From the NCBI RefSeq assembly GCF_905171775.1, contig NC_053494.1:121053528-121117527 (forward strand): DNA of 64,000 bases, given 5' to 3'. Positions 38,445 through 51,015 of the stretch are shown piece by piece. The notes beneath the pieces are model-generated. The model saw only the letters and a list, made by a program, of their open reading frames with translations. It was not told where the DNA came from and made no database searches. Both the position numbers and the translations under genes were made by a program. Within the stretch, counting starts at the first letter, position 1. The number at the start of each line of letters is the position of its first letter. The stretch comes from Rana temporaria. Lineage: Eukaryota; Chordata; Amphibia; Anura; Ranidae.

Positions 38445-38954
38445 AGCGGGGGTTCACCCTAAAAAAAACTTTTTTTTTCTAGCATGCCATCAAGCATCCT
38501 AGCGAGATCTACAATACGTCTTTCTTTTATTTTTTGGCGCCATACTTACGGTTTACTGCCGTAGTGAAGTCTCAGACTCCCCGCGTGGAATGGGCGTTCC
38601 TATGCACAGGGAAGATGATTGACGGCCGGCTATGGCGCGTCACGCTGCCCGAAGATAGCGAAATAGGACTTGCCTCTTCACGGCGCCTGCGCAGTCAGCT
38701 CCGATGTCTGTGCGCAGGCGCCCTATAGAGCCGTGAAGAGGCAAGTGCTATTTCGGCTATCTTCGGGCAGCGTGACGCGCCATAGCCGGCCGTCAATCAT
38801 CTTCCCTGCGCCCATTCCCCGCAGGGAGTCTGAAACTTCACTACAGCAGTGAACCGTAAGTACGGCGCCAAAAAATAAAAGCAAGGCATACTGTAGCTCG
38901 CGCTAGTATGCTTGATGGCATGCTAGAAATGTGTTTTTAGGGTGAAACACCGCT
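38445..38954. mobile_element. TTAA-flanked foldback element, 510 bp
   Basis: Flanked by TTAA (38441-38444 and 38955-38958). Ends AAGCGGGGGTTCACCCT and AGGGTGAAACACCGCTT. Most of its length is an inverted repeat centred near 38700: TATGGCGCGTCACGCTGCCC pairs with GGGCAGCGTGACGCGCCATA and CTTGCCTCTTCACGGC with GCCGTGAAGAGGCAAG. No protein. Open frames on both strands come from the symmetry. Confidence 0.92.
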
Positions 38955-39100
38955 TTAAAGCATTGCTAAATTCAACAACTTAACAAACATGTAATACTTA
39001 CTAGTCCTTAAATGTAGTGGCTGCATTCATTTTATTTTCTTAGGCTTGTTTTTACTTTATTTTCACCTGGTTACTCGGTCAGTAACACACTTCCTCTCTA

Positions 39101-39377
39101 ATGCCCTGTACACACGATCCAAATATCGTACAAAAGATCATACAACTTGATGTCATGATGTAATGTATTTGTATTGTATTTTCGGACGTCAACTGTACTG
39201 ACTAAACAAAAATCGTACGATCTGGTACCGTAGGAGAAACATTTTGTCCGATAAAATAATATCGGATGAACTGTCAGGATTGCCTCTCGAAAGCTCTGTA
39301 CTAACGATCTGATTATCGTACGATTCTTCCTCGGATGACATTTTTCGTACGATATTCGGATCGTGTGTACAGGCCAT
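39101..39377. mobile_element. MITE with ATGCCCTGTACACACGATCC inverted ends
   Basis: Flanked by TA (39099-39100 and 39378-39379). Left end ATGCCCTGTACACACGATCC, right end GGATCGTGTGTACAGGCCAT, one mismatch in 20. CGTACGAT-type strings recur inside. TA duplication suggests a Tc1/mariner-type mobiliser, which is inference. Confidence 0.82.
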
Positions 39378-39379
39378 TA

Positions 39380-40157
39380 GGGGGGCCCCACTCTGGATGG
39401 AACAGCAGCAAAGATACCTTTGGCCACCAGCATTGTCATCCTGGGGAGTGGGTAGCGTTAGATGGCTAACAAATTAAAACTGAACCCCAGCTAACACTTT
39501 TTAAGCAATCACAGCAACAGTTTTGTAATATTACTTTGGAATAAAGCTTTTACGCAAATGAATAAAAGCTGATCATTGTTAGTACTCATGTTCGTAACAA
39601 AATGTTTGCCTCAACCCTCTAACAGACACTTTTGCTGGACAACGTAGCCTGTTAAAGGAATTTGATAAATAACAGACTTTATTGGCTGGATCATCCAGGT
39701 GAAAATAAAGGAAACAATAAATAAATAAAAAATAATCACCCGCCCCAAAACCCCCACCCCCCTATGTTGAGGGCATGCTGCCTGGTATGGTTCAGGAGGG
39801 GGGGCGCTCGCTCATCCCCACCCCCTTTCCTGACTGGCCGGGCTGTGTGCTTGGATAAGGGACTGGTATGGATTTTGGGGGGAACCCAATGCAGTTTTTT
39901 TGGAGTAGGGGTTCGCCTTTAAATCCATACTAGACCCAAGGGCCTGGTATGCTCCTGGAAGGGGAACCCATGCCTGTTTTTTATTTAAAATTTGGCGTTG
40001 AGTTCCCCCTCAAGATTCATACCAAACACAGTGCCTGGTATTGGCGGGGATCCAAGTCAGACGTATGTCGGCTTCAAGTCGGAGAGTAAAGTTGGATCCA
40101 AAGTAGGACGGCTGTCGTATCGTGTCGCACCAGTGTAAACCCAGCCTTAAAGTGATA
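39380..40157. other. Intron sequence, probable diverged repeat
   Basis: 39750-40060 repeats phrases such as GGGCCTGGTATG-like and GGGGGAACCC, suggesting a diverged repeat, but no ends could be found. Confidence 0.35.
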
Positions 40158-40161
40158 TTAA

Positions 40162-41683
40162 TCTCTTTCCCACCGCGCTATAGACAAAACACCTCTACAG
40201 CGCGGTGGAGTTGTTCTGGGAGGACGTCCCTGGGACATCCTCCCAGAATCCTCCTCTTGCGCGCCCCCTGGGGCACGCTCCCGGAATCATCCAGAGCGCC
40301 GGGTCTAGAGGACCTGGCGCATCACGGATCGCGGTAAATTGCCGCTGATAGCGGCCGTTTACCACGTGATCGCTCCGTCAAATGACGGAACGATCACTTG
40401 AAAAAAAAACAGCGTCATGTGATGACACCGATTCCTCCCTCCCCTCTCTGTACCGATCGGTACAGTGTGAGAGGAGAAGGGGGGAGCGGAAGCAGCAGCA
40501 GCTGCTGTGGCTGGATCTGTGACAAATGCAGTCACAGATCCAGCCATCCATCCATCCCTGCGCAATACTCTGCAATACCACCAATACTCTGCAATACCCC
40601 CAATACTCTGCAATACCCCCAATACTCTGCAATACCCCCAATACTTTGCAATACCGCAATACTCTGCAATACCCCCGATACTCTGCAATACCCCCAATAC
40701 TCTGCAATACCCCCAATACTCTGGAATACCCCCAATACTCTGGAATACCCCCAATACTCTGCAATACCCCCAATACTCCACAATACCCCCAATACTCCGC
40801 AATACCCCCAATACTCTGCAATACCCCAATACTCTGCAATACCCCAATACTCTGCAATACCCCAATACCCTGCAATTCCCTGCAATACTCCAATACCTTG
40901 CAATACGTCGCCTATGGGGATTTTTAAGTAGCAAAGTTCGGCACCATTCCACAAGTGTGTGCAATTTTGAAGGGTGACATGTTGGGTATCTATTTACTCG
41001 GCATAACTTCATCTTTCATATTATGCAAAAACATTGGGCTAACTTTACTGTTTTGTTTTTTTTAAGCACAAAACTGTTTTTTTTTAAAAACAAGCGTTCA
41101 AAAAATTGCTGCGAAAATACCGTGCGAGATAAAAAGTTGTAATGGCCGCCATTGTATTCTTTAGGGTCTTTGCTAAAGAAGCATATATAATGTTTTGGGT
41201 TTCTATGTAATTTTCAAGCAAATAAATGATGATTTTTACATGTAGGAGAGAAATGTCAGAATTGGTCTGGGTGCTCCAGAACGTCTGAAGGTGCTCCCTG
41301 CATGTTGGGCCTCTGTATGTGGCCACGCTGTGTAAAAGTCTCACTTGTGGCATCGCCATACTCGGAAGGAATAGCAGAATGTGTTTTGGGGTGTAATTTG
41401 TGGCATGCTGTGTGTGAGAAATAACCTGCTAATATGACAGAAACGAGATATTTTTTTTTTACAGAATTGTCAGTGTTTTTTCTTTTATAGTGCAAAAAAT
41501 AAAAAACCCAGATTTGATCAAATACCACCAAAAGAAAGCTCTATTTTTGGGAAAAAAAGGACAACAATTTCAGATGGGGACATTGTTCTATGACTGAGTA
41601 ATTGTCATTCAAATTGTGAGAGCACCGAAAGCTGAAAATTGGTCTGGTGAGGAAGGGGGTTTAAGTGCCCAGTGGTCAAGTGG
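40162..41683 (-). mobile_element. TTAA element copy E carrying a minisatellite
   Basis: Flanked by TTAA (40158-40161 and 41684-41687). In minus orientation it begins CCACTTGACCACTGGGC, then shares GAGCTTTCTTTTGGTGGTAT with copies A-C, and further in shares the AATGGCGGCCATT and GAGTAAATAGATACCCAACA regions with copy D. So it links the two sub-families. Its distal third carries the 19-bp minisatellite and a GCGCTATAG / CTACAGCGC hairpin. No transposase. Confidence 0.85.
40562..40905. repeat. 19-bp minisatellite, CAATACTCTGCAATACCCC unit
   Basis: About 17 tandem units of AATACTCTGCAATACCCCC, with variants (CTGG, CTCC) and shorter units at the right end. The 19-bp period is not a multiple of three and lacks stops, so several frames on both strands stay open; none is a real gene. 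Confidence 0.96.
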
Positions 41684-41699
41684 TTAAGCACAGTTTTAA

Positions 41700-42097
41700 T
41701 CACTTACTGAGTATGCAGCTTCTTTATATTGTTTTCTTTGTTTTTTTTCTAGTTTAAAAGATAATTTTTTTTTTTTTTTTTTTATACATACCTAGGTGGA
41801 TGCAGCATCGGTGCGATGCTGCATCTGTCCCCCGAAGTCTCTGCACTTAAAACTGAGCGATCAAACATCGCTGATTGCTTGTTTTTCACAGCTCCGTGAG
41901 CAGAGAGCTTTAGACTGGCATGATATGTTTCGGCATTATATGCTGGACCTTCACTGCGCATGCGCTGCCAGTGGCTGCATGCAGGGTAAATATCTCCTAA
42001 ACCATGTAGGTTTAGGAGATATTTATTTTACCTACAGGTAAGCCTTATGATAGGCTTACCTGTATGTAAAAATGTCCAAACAGAGTTTATAACTGCT
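41700..42097. mobile_element. TTAA-type MITE with GGTAAGCC hairpin
   Basis: Right end ACTGCT abuts TTAA (42098-42101). Contains the inverted pairs TAGGTTTAGGAGATATTTA with its upstream partner near 41985, and CAGGTAAGCC / GGCTTACCTG. A related copy is 44530-44867. The left end near the 41760 T run is uncertain. Confidence 0.6.
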
Positions 42098-42104
42098 TTA
42101 ATAT

Positions 42105-43345
42105 GAAAAAAATAAACTCTCTTGTTTCATAAAATAAATCCAAAGTTATATAGATATGTAAAGTCCAATAACAAATACCAACCAATCAAATTTCGGTTTA
42201 CTGCAGTCTAATGAATACAAGAATAATTTGAATTGGCTCAGTCTCTGCAGATAGTCCAGCCTTAATAAATTAAGCGTGCAGCTGCCTAAATTTCTCCGGT
42301 CCACAAAGACCAAGTGAAGGAGAATGTAGCGTTTTAATCATTAATTTGTTAACATTTTGCTCTCCACTGTGCACATCCCATATTTCTCTGCCTGAACCAA
42401 CATGTGGTTCCTTTTCTGTCTTTTCTCTTGGGAGAGAGCCTGTCACTCACTGGGAAATAACTGAGCCAGGCCACCAGAATTCAGTGCACCCCAGACGACA
42501 GATGGCCTCGGCTTTCACATTGACCTTCATGCTGGCTGTGTTTATAGCTCCATCACCTCCTTCCCCATCCTTGCACCTCTGAGACAGTTGGTCTCTCAAA
42601 CCAGCTGTTTGCGATGCATTTGAATTCATCTGCATCCCCAGGGCTGTAAACACTACCCCAGCAGCATTCTGTAGTGTTTCCAAGCACGATTGTTTGTCCA
42701 GTAAGAGCTGAAAACAGGAATTTTACATAAAAGTCAGCCAGATTTCAGATATTAGAGTACATCTCTCTCTAGACTTAACCTTCTCACTGCTGAGGAATAT
42801 GCTAGATGAAATTCAGCTTGCAGGAAAAAATAGCATTAACATTCTAAACCTTAACAGACAGTGTGGTTTACTGGTAGGGCGAAGAGGGGCTGAGCGATAC
42901 ACCCTTTCCTTTGGCTATTTGCAGTGCTCTGAGATTTGTGTCATCCTCATCCCATTACAATTCCATGAGGATCTATATTAATCTAGCTTTCCATTTCTAG
43001 TTTTGTTTCTGCTTCTGCAGGCATATACATGACTTGTGTTTTCTCAAATGCTTTAGGCTAAGGCATCCTAAAGACAGCTGTTTGCAGCTGGCTTGATGGC
43101 TTGAGTGATGATATTATGTCTATGGGGCAATCACTCTGAAAAATAGTTCTAGGGAGACAAAATGATTAAGCAGTTAGACACATTAGCCCCATTGCAATTG
43201 ATTCCCCTGAGACAAGGCAGCACTTTGACTGTCCACTCAGATCCTCGTTGAACCTCGTAACCTCCCTTTCTTTGTTGCCTAAACAGAAGCCCCTATGCGA
43301 TAAAAAACTTTCCTGTTAGGTGAACAAACAGAGACAAACGACATT
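42105..43345. other. Intron sequence, nothing recognised
   Basis: Non-repetitive within the window. Open frames at 42346-42683 on both strands lack family resemblance and splice support. Confidence 0.45.
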
Positions 43346-43514
43346 GGGAGAGATTTAATAAAACTGGTGAATCAGGTGCAGCTGCACATTGTAACCAATC
43401 AGATTCTATTTTCAGCTTGTTCAATTAGGCTTTGACAATAAAACCCAGAAGCGGATTAGTTACTATAAAAATTGCACCCGATTTTGTGTCCCTCAATTTT
43501 AGTAAATCTTTCCC
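43346..43514. mobile_element. MITE with TTTACTAAAA-type ends, copy 2
   Basis: Left end GGGAGAGATTTAATAAAACTG, right end CAATTTTAGTAAATCTTTCCC. The interior has AGCTTGTTCAATTA, as in the 8814-8985 copy. Confidence 0.8.
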
Positions 43515-44529
43515 ATTGTGTGATAACCGTAATCATAAACATCCAACCATTCACTGATATCTGTAACCAGCTTTATAGTAGTATAGTACCAGCCGTATAA
43601 AATTTTTCGGTCAGTCGGACATTTAATTTAGGTGAGATTGAACAACATTGCATTTTTGCAGCAAAAAAAAAAGAAATGGTAATAGACGGCCGATGTTAGT
43701 GGTCCAAGTTGGCAAGGGCCACAGCTCCTGGTCAAGACTGGCAAGGGATTAAAGATCTGGCATAGCAGGGGAGGTTTTTTTTTTTTGTAAATATATGACA
43801 AAGTATTTTTATCATTTCATTTTTTATGTATTATGGGCTAATTTTATAAGGTACAAATATGAGCTTGCAGTAGTTAAAATCATACTGATATATATTACCA
43901 ACCTATGCATAGGATTAGTATTGTTCAGTAGGTAAAATTAGCCGTTGTGTATGAACTTTCCGCTATAACATCATATTCTTTCACAATAAATATAAATGTC
44001 ATCTTATGGTATATTTCAATTGAAAAAAATTGCAGAGACACTTGCTTTACATTGTACCAGGTGGCAAAATCGTACCAACATACAGATGTCTAAAATTTCC
44101 ATTAAAAAACTTGATAGCCTTGCATTGTGTCGTGACTGAGCAATTCCTTTCTCTAGCTTGCACAATCTACTGCAAGATGAATGCTGAGAGTTATCGATGT
44201 CTTTTGTTACTGGTTGGAATGCGTTCGCCAGGGTGCTGTCCATGCAAGATAACCAGGTTTTTATCTCCAAAGACATAAAAGAGACAGAATCCTTGCATAA
44301 CATAATACACTTCCGCTAAAGTTATAAATGCCTCTTATCTCTGTTTAGAGAATTTGAACATTTGTTGGATGGGTGTAAGTGAAGTATAAACTTTTTTTTT
44401 TTTCCCAGAGGATATTTGTTGCAGAACACACAACATGTATGCATTTATTGTAATACAGCATACACTGAGACATAGTAAATACAATATAAGACACCTTAGA
44501 AGTAAAGATATAGAAATGTTATGAAATAC
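43515..44529. other. Intron sequence, nothing recognised
   Basis: AT-rich; no supported feature. Confidence 0.5.
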
Positions 44530-44867
44530 TTACCTTAGATCAAACCTGTTACAGCGGCCCCACACACCGCTGTGACAGGTACAAGTTAGGTCTGGGTACG
44601 CAGACTCCAGCGCTGTGATTGGCCGGAACCACAATGAGGTCACTCCCACACATGCACATGGGATCCGCCAGTTATGGCATGCTGCTGAAGAAGTGGCACG
44701 AGCGAGATGTTTCTTCAGTGTGCATGCACCGATGACGTTGGCACAAGCGTATATGGTAGATATCTCCTAACTGTGCAAGTTTAAGTGATGCTTACAGTAC
44801 CTATAGGTAAGCCTTATTATGGGCGTACCTGTAGGTACAAGTGGTGTAACAGGGTTTACATAAACTT
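44530..44867. mobile_element. TTAA-type MITE, copy related to 41700-42097
   Basis: Shares TATCTCCTAA, (A/T)GGTAAGCCTTAT and the CAG(A/G)GTTTA right end, abutting TTAA at 44868-44871. Left boundary approximate. Confidence 0.6.
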
Positions 44868-44871
44868 TTAA

Positions 44872-46055
44872 TATCTACTTGTTAATCATCTTGTGTGATT
44901 TATTTTGATGACAACAGTCAGAGAATTATTATTATTATTTTTTTTAAAGTGCAATTGTACAATCTAATAATCATTTTTAACATGTAGTTTCACTAGCTAG
45001 ATAGGAAAACAGCATGGCATGGCCTATGTGCCTTTCTTTCCAGAGATACAACTCTGTGCCCATCGGCACTGACAAGGCCAAGTGCTTTTGCAGTCATAGG
45101 AAGTTGAAGGCCATTTCATTTATTATTCTCTTAATGAGCACAGTTTTCATGTAAATAATCTAAAAAGAGGGTATTTGGCTAAAACTATGGACACCTGGGG
45201 CACAATTCTGTAAACTGTTTTATGAAGACAGATTGGTGCTGTCTGAAGGGCTCGGACAAGCATAATAATTAAAGCCAAATGTTGTCTTTGTCTGACATTT
45301 CTTTTTGCTGCAGCAGAGCCAATGTGACATATTGTGGTAGTAATATGCTGTGATGGCATATCATGCCTTCTTTCTATCCAGAGGCTAGTGCCAGTCCAGC
45401 GGGTGTAATGTTTTACCATGAGGTATAACATAGCTGAGGGTATAATATTCTTCCTACGTTCTCCATGTTTCTGGATTCTTTTTTACCAAATAATTGGAAC
45501 AAGATTTACTGGATGAAAAGACAGGGTTTGCAATTAGTCTGGGGTCTTCTTCAAGAATTTAAGATGTTTCTTTCAGCAAAGAGAAAATGTTAGGGACATT
45601 TTCTGGCTAAAAAAATGCAGTGTATTTGTTATACAATGCAAAGACCCTAACTAACCTCAGACTAGTTAAAAAGTCTTTGTTGGCAAGTGTTTCATTTTCT
45701 TATTGTTTTAATTCAAAGGGCGGTTAACAGTCCATTTAGTTATGGTGCTTTAGTAACATATGTTTAGGTGGAGGTTACTGAGCCATAAGTGCCTTTTGAT
45801 AGAAAAACAAAAAGCCATCTTTGATTATTTAACTACATTGTCTGTGGCAGTGACAGGCTAACAGATGTAGATCACATGACCGTTACAGCTTTCTATGCTT
45901 GTCTTGTCAAAAGTTTTCTTTGCAAAAATGTTGGAAGTGTTACCAGATGGAGATGAATACAGATTCCCTACAATATAATGTTTTTTTTTTATGTTTACAC
46001 CATCCTCTCTTGGACTTATTTCATATTATTTATGGCTAGATATTGGCTAGCCATC
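44872..46055. other. Intron sequence, nothing recognised
   Basis: Unassigned sequence left of the Tc1 nest. The 94-codon minus frame at 45147-45431 shows no family resemblance. Confidence 0.45.
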
Positions 46056-46781
46056 TACAACCCTTATTCCAAAAGAGCTGGGATGCTGTGTAAAATCTGC
46101 ATAAGAACAGAATGCAATGATTGGCAAATATCATTCACAATAGAAAATAGAAAACATATCAAGTGTTTTACCACTTCAGCCCCGGACCATTTTGCTGGTC
46201 AATGACTGGGCCACTTTTTGCGATTCGACACTGCGCCGCTTTCACTGACAATTGCACGGTCGTGCGACGTGGCTCCCAAACAAAATTGGCGTCCTTGTTT
46301 TCCCACAAATAGAGCTTTCTTTTGGTGGTATTTGATCACCTCTGCATTTTTTATTTTTTGTGATATAAACAAAAATAGAGCGACAATTTTTTTTAAGTCA
46401 ATAGTTTTTATTTATTTTCAGCAAAAAGTGAAAGAGACAATACAACAGTGCATTAAGTCACAAGGTGGAGTAAAGTCACATGTCAGTACATGACCTTGAT
46501 CAATATCAACATAGTTAGTCACATTTTAAACACATTTTAAATGTCACGTTGGCAAGTACCATAAGGGTGGTAGGCAATTAACTGTTGAACGGATCCAGCG
46601 GCAGGAACAACTGATAACAAGGTAGTCGCTACCCAGAGTATGTAACACTCACCGAGAGGTGATGGTTCGCTAGTTACCGGTAGAATGGATCACCCAGACC
46701 CCACTGACGCCCCGCAAGGGAACTCACTGCGCCCAGTGGGGTGTGGGTTCTCCTCCATAGGAACAAGAAGGATAGACATAC

Positions 46782-49700
46782 TCATAACACTGAAAATTCC
46801 TTACTGCTGGCAAACCAGGTCGACCATGGAGACCACAGAGCTTTAGCCTTTGTGAGATGTCCTAGTGAAGACGCCAGGAGTTTTTCGTGAGTGCAATGCA
46901 AATTAGTCAGGTCAATCACTTCAGTGATTGTCGGGGGGAGGGCGTTCTTCCATTTCCTTGTTATTGATGAGCGAGCCGCCAGAAGGAGGACTACATGTCG
47001 TAGATCTGTCTGAATCAGCTCTATCCTTAGGGATAATAGTGCAAGTGCTGGGTCGGGTGTAATTTTGGTACCGAACAAGGCAGAGATAATGCTGAACACA
47101 TAACCCCAGTATTGCTGAAGCTTGGGACAGCTCCAAAGTATGTGGATGAGATCCCCGCTCCAGCCACATTGTCTCCAGCAGGAGTTGGGGAGTTGAGCCT
47201 TAAACCTGGACATAACCGCCGGTGTATAGTACCACCGGAGAGTTATTTTGACTGATATTTCCCACAGGTTGGTGCAGTTGGAGGCCCTTTGTGTTAGTTT
47301 ACAGGCTGTGTGCCATTGAAGGTTTGAGTAAGATCTCTGTAGATCCTTTTCCCATTGCCCGCGAGAGGGAGATTTTACGAAGCCTCGTTTGTCTTGCATC
47401 AGGTTGTAGAAGAGGGAAATGCCCTTTTTTGGCGAGGTATTTGCGGTGAGATACACCCAAACATATGAGTTAATGGAGTGTGGATGTGCCGGGATCTTCC
47501 CTAGACAGTGTTTAATTTGTAGGTATTGGTAGTAAGAGTTCTGGGGCATGTCGAACTTCTCCTGTATTCGCTGAAATGATTTAATATTGTTGTTGGAGTA
47601 CAGGTCCTTAATGTACTTGATGCCCTTCTCTCGCCACTTTTTAATAGCTAATGGGGTAATCAGCTGGGAGAGGGTATCAATTGGAATGTTCAAAATAATC
47701 GTTGGGTCCGAGTGGCCTTGGTGTGCTAGAAATTGGAGCCACGTTCATATGGTCACAACCATGGAGGGTGCTAAGTGGGTCGGGGTCCGTTGGCCTAAAA
47801 GGGCGGCAAAAAGCCATAGGTTAGGTGGGCCTGCCGAGCTGTAAACACATTCGATCTCGCCCCAGATGGTCGCAGGCTCATGCTGGAACCATTCTCTCAC
47901 CTGGGCCATAATCGAGGCCGAAAAATAGTCGCAAAAATCAACATAACCAACCCCTCCGGATAGCCTATGCTTAATCAATTTGGTATGGGAATATCTGGAC
48001 TTTTTCCCTTGCCAAACGAAGCTTGCCAGCATGGCCTGCAGTGCTCGAAAGTAACTGGCTGGGACAGGAATCGTCACATTGCGGAACAAGTATAGCAGCT
48101 GTGGCATGTGAATCATCTTGAAGGCGGCAAGCCTGCCCCACCAAGAAAACTCAACCTTGCTCAATTTACCAAGGTCTTGTTGCATCTTACTTCTCAGGGG
48201 TATATAGTTATAAGCGAAAAGGTCTGGTGTAGATTTGAATCTGCCCAAGTGTATGGGAATTGATGCTGCAATACATTACTCGTCACAGGATCTACGCCTA
48301 GGTTAAGGATTTGAGATTTAGTGGCATTAGCTTTGTAGAACGAGACCTCCCCATACCAATTCAGTACTTTTTGAATTTCTGTTAGGGAGCGGGAAGGGTC
48401 CGTGACCATCAAGATCACATCATCCGCAAACATATTTATCTTATGGGTGCGGGGTCCTATGGTGATACCGGATATGGCTGGGTTGCTGCGAATGTGTTCC
48501 GCGAGGGGTTCCATCATGAGGTTAAACACTAGCGACGACAAGGGGCATCCTTGTCTTGTGCCGTTCGTGATGTGGAATGGCTTAGAGAGTAGGTTAGAGG
48601 AGTAGACCCGTGCTGACAGGTTGGAATGCAAGGCGAGTATGGACCTAAGTATGTGCCCCCGAAAGCCAAATTTCTCCAAGACCGAGGAGAGGTAAGACCA
48701 GTTAACCCTGTCGAACGCCTTCTCTGCATCTAAGGATAAGAGCAGAGAAGGCGTTCCGGACGTTGTCGTGTGGTGTATAACATTAATAAGACGTCTCGTG
48801 GCGTCGGACGTTTGACGCCCTTTGGTGAAGCCAGTTTGGTCCGCATGAATCAAGGAGGGGAGGATATCTACAAGTCTGTTCGCAATTAGTTTAGCATAAA
48901 TTTTCACATCAATATTTAAAAAAGATATTGGCCGGAAATTCTGAGGGACCGTGGGTTCCTTACCAGGTTTGGGCAGGGTGATGTTAAGGGCAGAGAGCAT
49001 TTCGTCTGGAAACTGAGATGAGGTTGCAGCGTGATTGAATAGGTCGCAAAGATAAGGAGCTAAAGTGGGAGCAAAGGTTTTGAAGTATTCCCCCGTATAC
49101 CCGTCGGGCCCTGGAGATTTTGCTGAGGGGAGTTTGCCAATCACTGTTAGGACTTCTAATATTGTGAAGGATTTGTTAAGATCCAACAGCCGTTCAGGCG
49201 TAAGGGAGGGAAGATGTACATGATCTAGAAAGGTTTCTATGTCGTGTACTGTAGGGTGATGTGTGTCGCTACTATTTTTTAGGTTGTACAGTTCACTGTA
49301 ATATGAACTAAATGCGTCGGCTATCGCTTGTGGGTTAATATGTTTATCTCGATCAGTAGGGTAGGTAATGTGCGCTATTTTAGATTTAAGTCTATGCCCC
49401 TTGATACGTTGGGACATAGCCTTACCAGCCTTATTGTTCGAGGCAAAGGAGGTAGCCTTCAACTTCCTGAGCTTCTGTTCGTACCCCTCTAAGAGCAACG
49501 ATCTTAGTTTGGTTCTTAATTGAAATAATTGGGCTTGTAGGGACGGGGTTGGGTTAGTTTTGTTCATCGTATCAATTGATACTATCTGAGCTGTCAATTC
49601 ATCCAATTTCTGCATTCTCCTCCGCTTCCATTTAGCACCCAACTGTATAAAATAACCCCTCATATATGACAAAACCGCCGGGTCGGACACTGAGTTTGAA

Positions 49701-50506
49701 TTTGTGCGGAAAAATTCCGTGAGGCGTTCGGATAGGAACGACTGGTTGTCAGTGCATTGGAGCAGAGAATTATTCACTCTCCACACAAAGGCCTTTGGGG
49801 TAGAGTGTTGGTTTTTAATTTGAATACTCACCGGAGCATGGTCCGACCAGGTGATTTCGTGGATTTTAGATGCACACACATTTTGCAGTAGCCACTTAGA
49901 CAGAAATAGGTCAATGCGCGAGTAGGTGTTGTGATGCGAGGAAAGGAACGTGTAGTCCCTCTCCGTCGCGTGACAACACCTCCACACGTCATGCAGGTCA
50001 TGCAAACTCAAAAAGGCAGACAGTGATGAAACGAATCACTTGGGGCCAGAGGAGGAGTCCATGTCGTAGTCCGGCACAAGGTGGAAATCACCACAAATAA
50101 GAAGATGTCCTTGCTGAACTTTCAGGATTGCCTTCAGCACTTTCTTTAGGAAACCAATCTGTTTAGTGTTTGGGGCATACACATTCACTATAGTGTATTG
50201 AACATTTTCCACAGTACATACTAAGATTATGTAGCGGCCTTCAGAGTCCAGGATACTATCGTGAAGTTGGAAAGCAACAGAGTCTCTAATTGCGATCAGG
50301 ACCCCCCGTTGTTTCTTCGTATAGCAGGCAGTAAACACATGAGGGAAGGACTTGTGTTGGCACCTGGGGGTAGCGTTCAGGGCAAAGTGCGTTTCTTGGG
50401 CGCACACTATGTCGCTATCGTGGGACAGCGCTGTTTTCCACAGGGAAGCCCGTTTGACCGGGTGGTTAAGGCCTTTTGTATTCAGTGATAGTACATTGAT
50501 AGCCAT
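46782..50506 (-). pseudogene. LINE ORF2 (endonuclease-reverse transcriptase), broken
   Basis: Encodes an apurinic-type endonuclease from MAINVLSLNTKGLNHPVKR through VCAQETHF and VNVYAPN to ICGDFH, then a reverse transcriptase with TLPKPGKEP, RPISFLN, QGCPLSS and FADDVILM (FADD at 48419-48430). The C-terminus has the block CWRQCGWSGDLIHILWSC. Three lesions: TGA at 50036-50038 between the endonuclease and RT; a frame change with probable small deletion near 48196-48250, just after the RT core; and TGA at 47745-47747. Both TGA codons could be CGA in an intact copy (CpG decay). Total length of about 1240 codons is normal for L1-type ORF2. It is antisense to PARD3B. Confidence 0.93.
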
Positions 50507-51015
50507 CGTGAAAGGAGAGTATATGTAGTGTAGTGGGAGACTCACAGTTCAGAAGAGATCACTGGTGATGCCTGGTGAAGGATAGCGGTCAATTGTCAAT
50601 GTGGTAGTTCTGGGAATCACGGCCAGTCTGGATCCAGTTGAAACTACAAACTAAAAAAATAAAACCCAAACGGCTCTGTTGGAAAAGAAATGGTTAATGA
50701 AGTTCAGTCACTTTGCACCATTGCAACAGACCTGGCCGCTGAATAACAGAGGTCCTAGATGACTCTAGAGCCTGGTGCTCTGTACCCACCACCGTGGGCA
50801 CCCAATGCTCAGCGGGCAAATGGCGGTCCAGTAATCGAAGGTTAGAAGGTCAAGTGAAAACAACAAAAAGGAACCAGAGAACTATAACAAAAAAGGTCAG
50901 CAGCAATAACCTGGTATACTGACTCAAATTAGGGGAAAGTTCCAAACAGCTGGATGTTAGTAGGACAGAGAACAGGGGACATTCGTCGTTGTACATAGTG
51001 AAGTTGATGAGGCAC

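Noticed and set aside
40562..40905. Possible CRISPR-like array
   Set aside because: Units are contiguous 19-bp tandem repeats without unique spacers, in an animal genome.
40359..41012. Long open frames (up to 217 codons) on both strands rich in repeated short peptides
   Set aside because: They are translations of the 19-bp minisatellite, open in several frames because the unit has no stops and its length is not a multiple of three.
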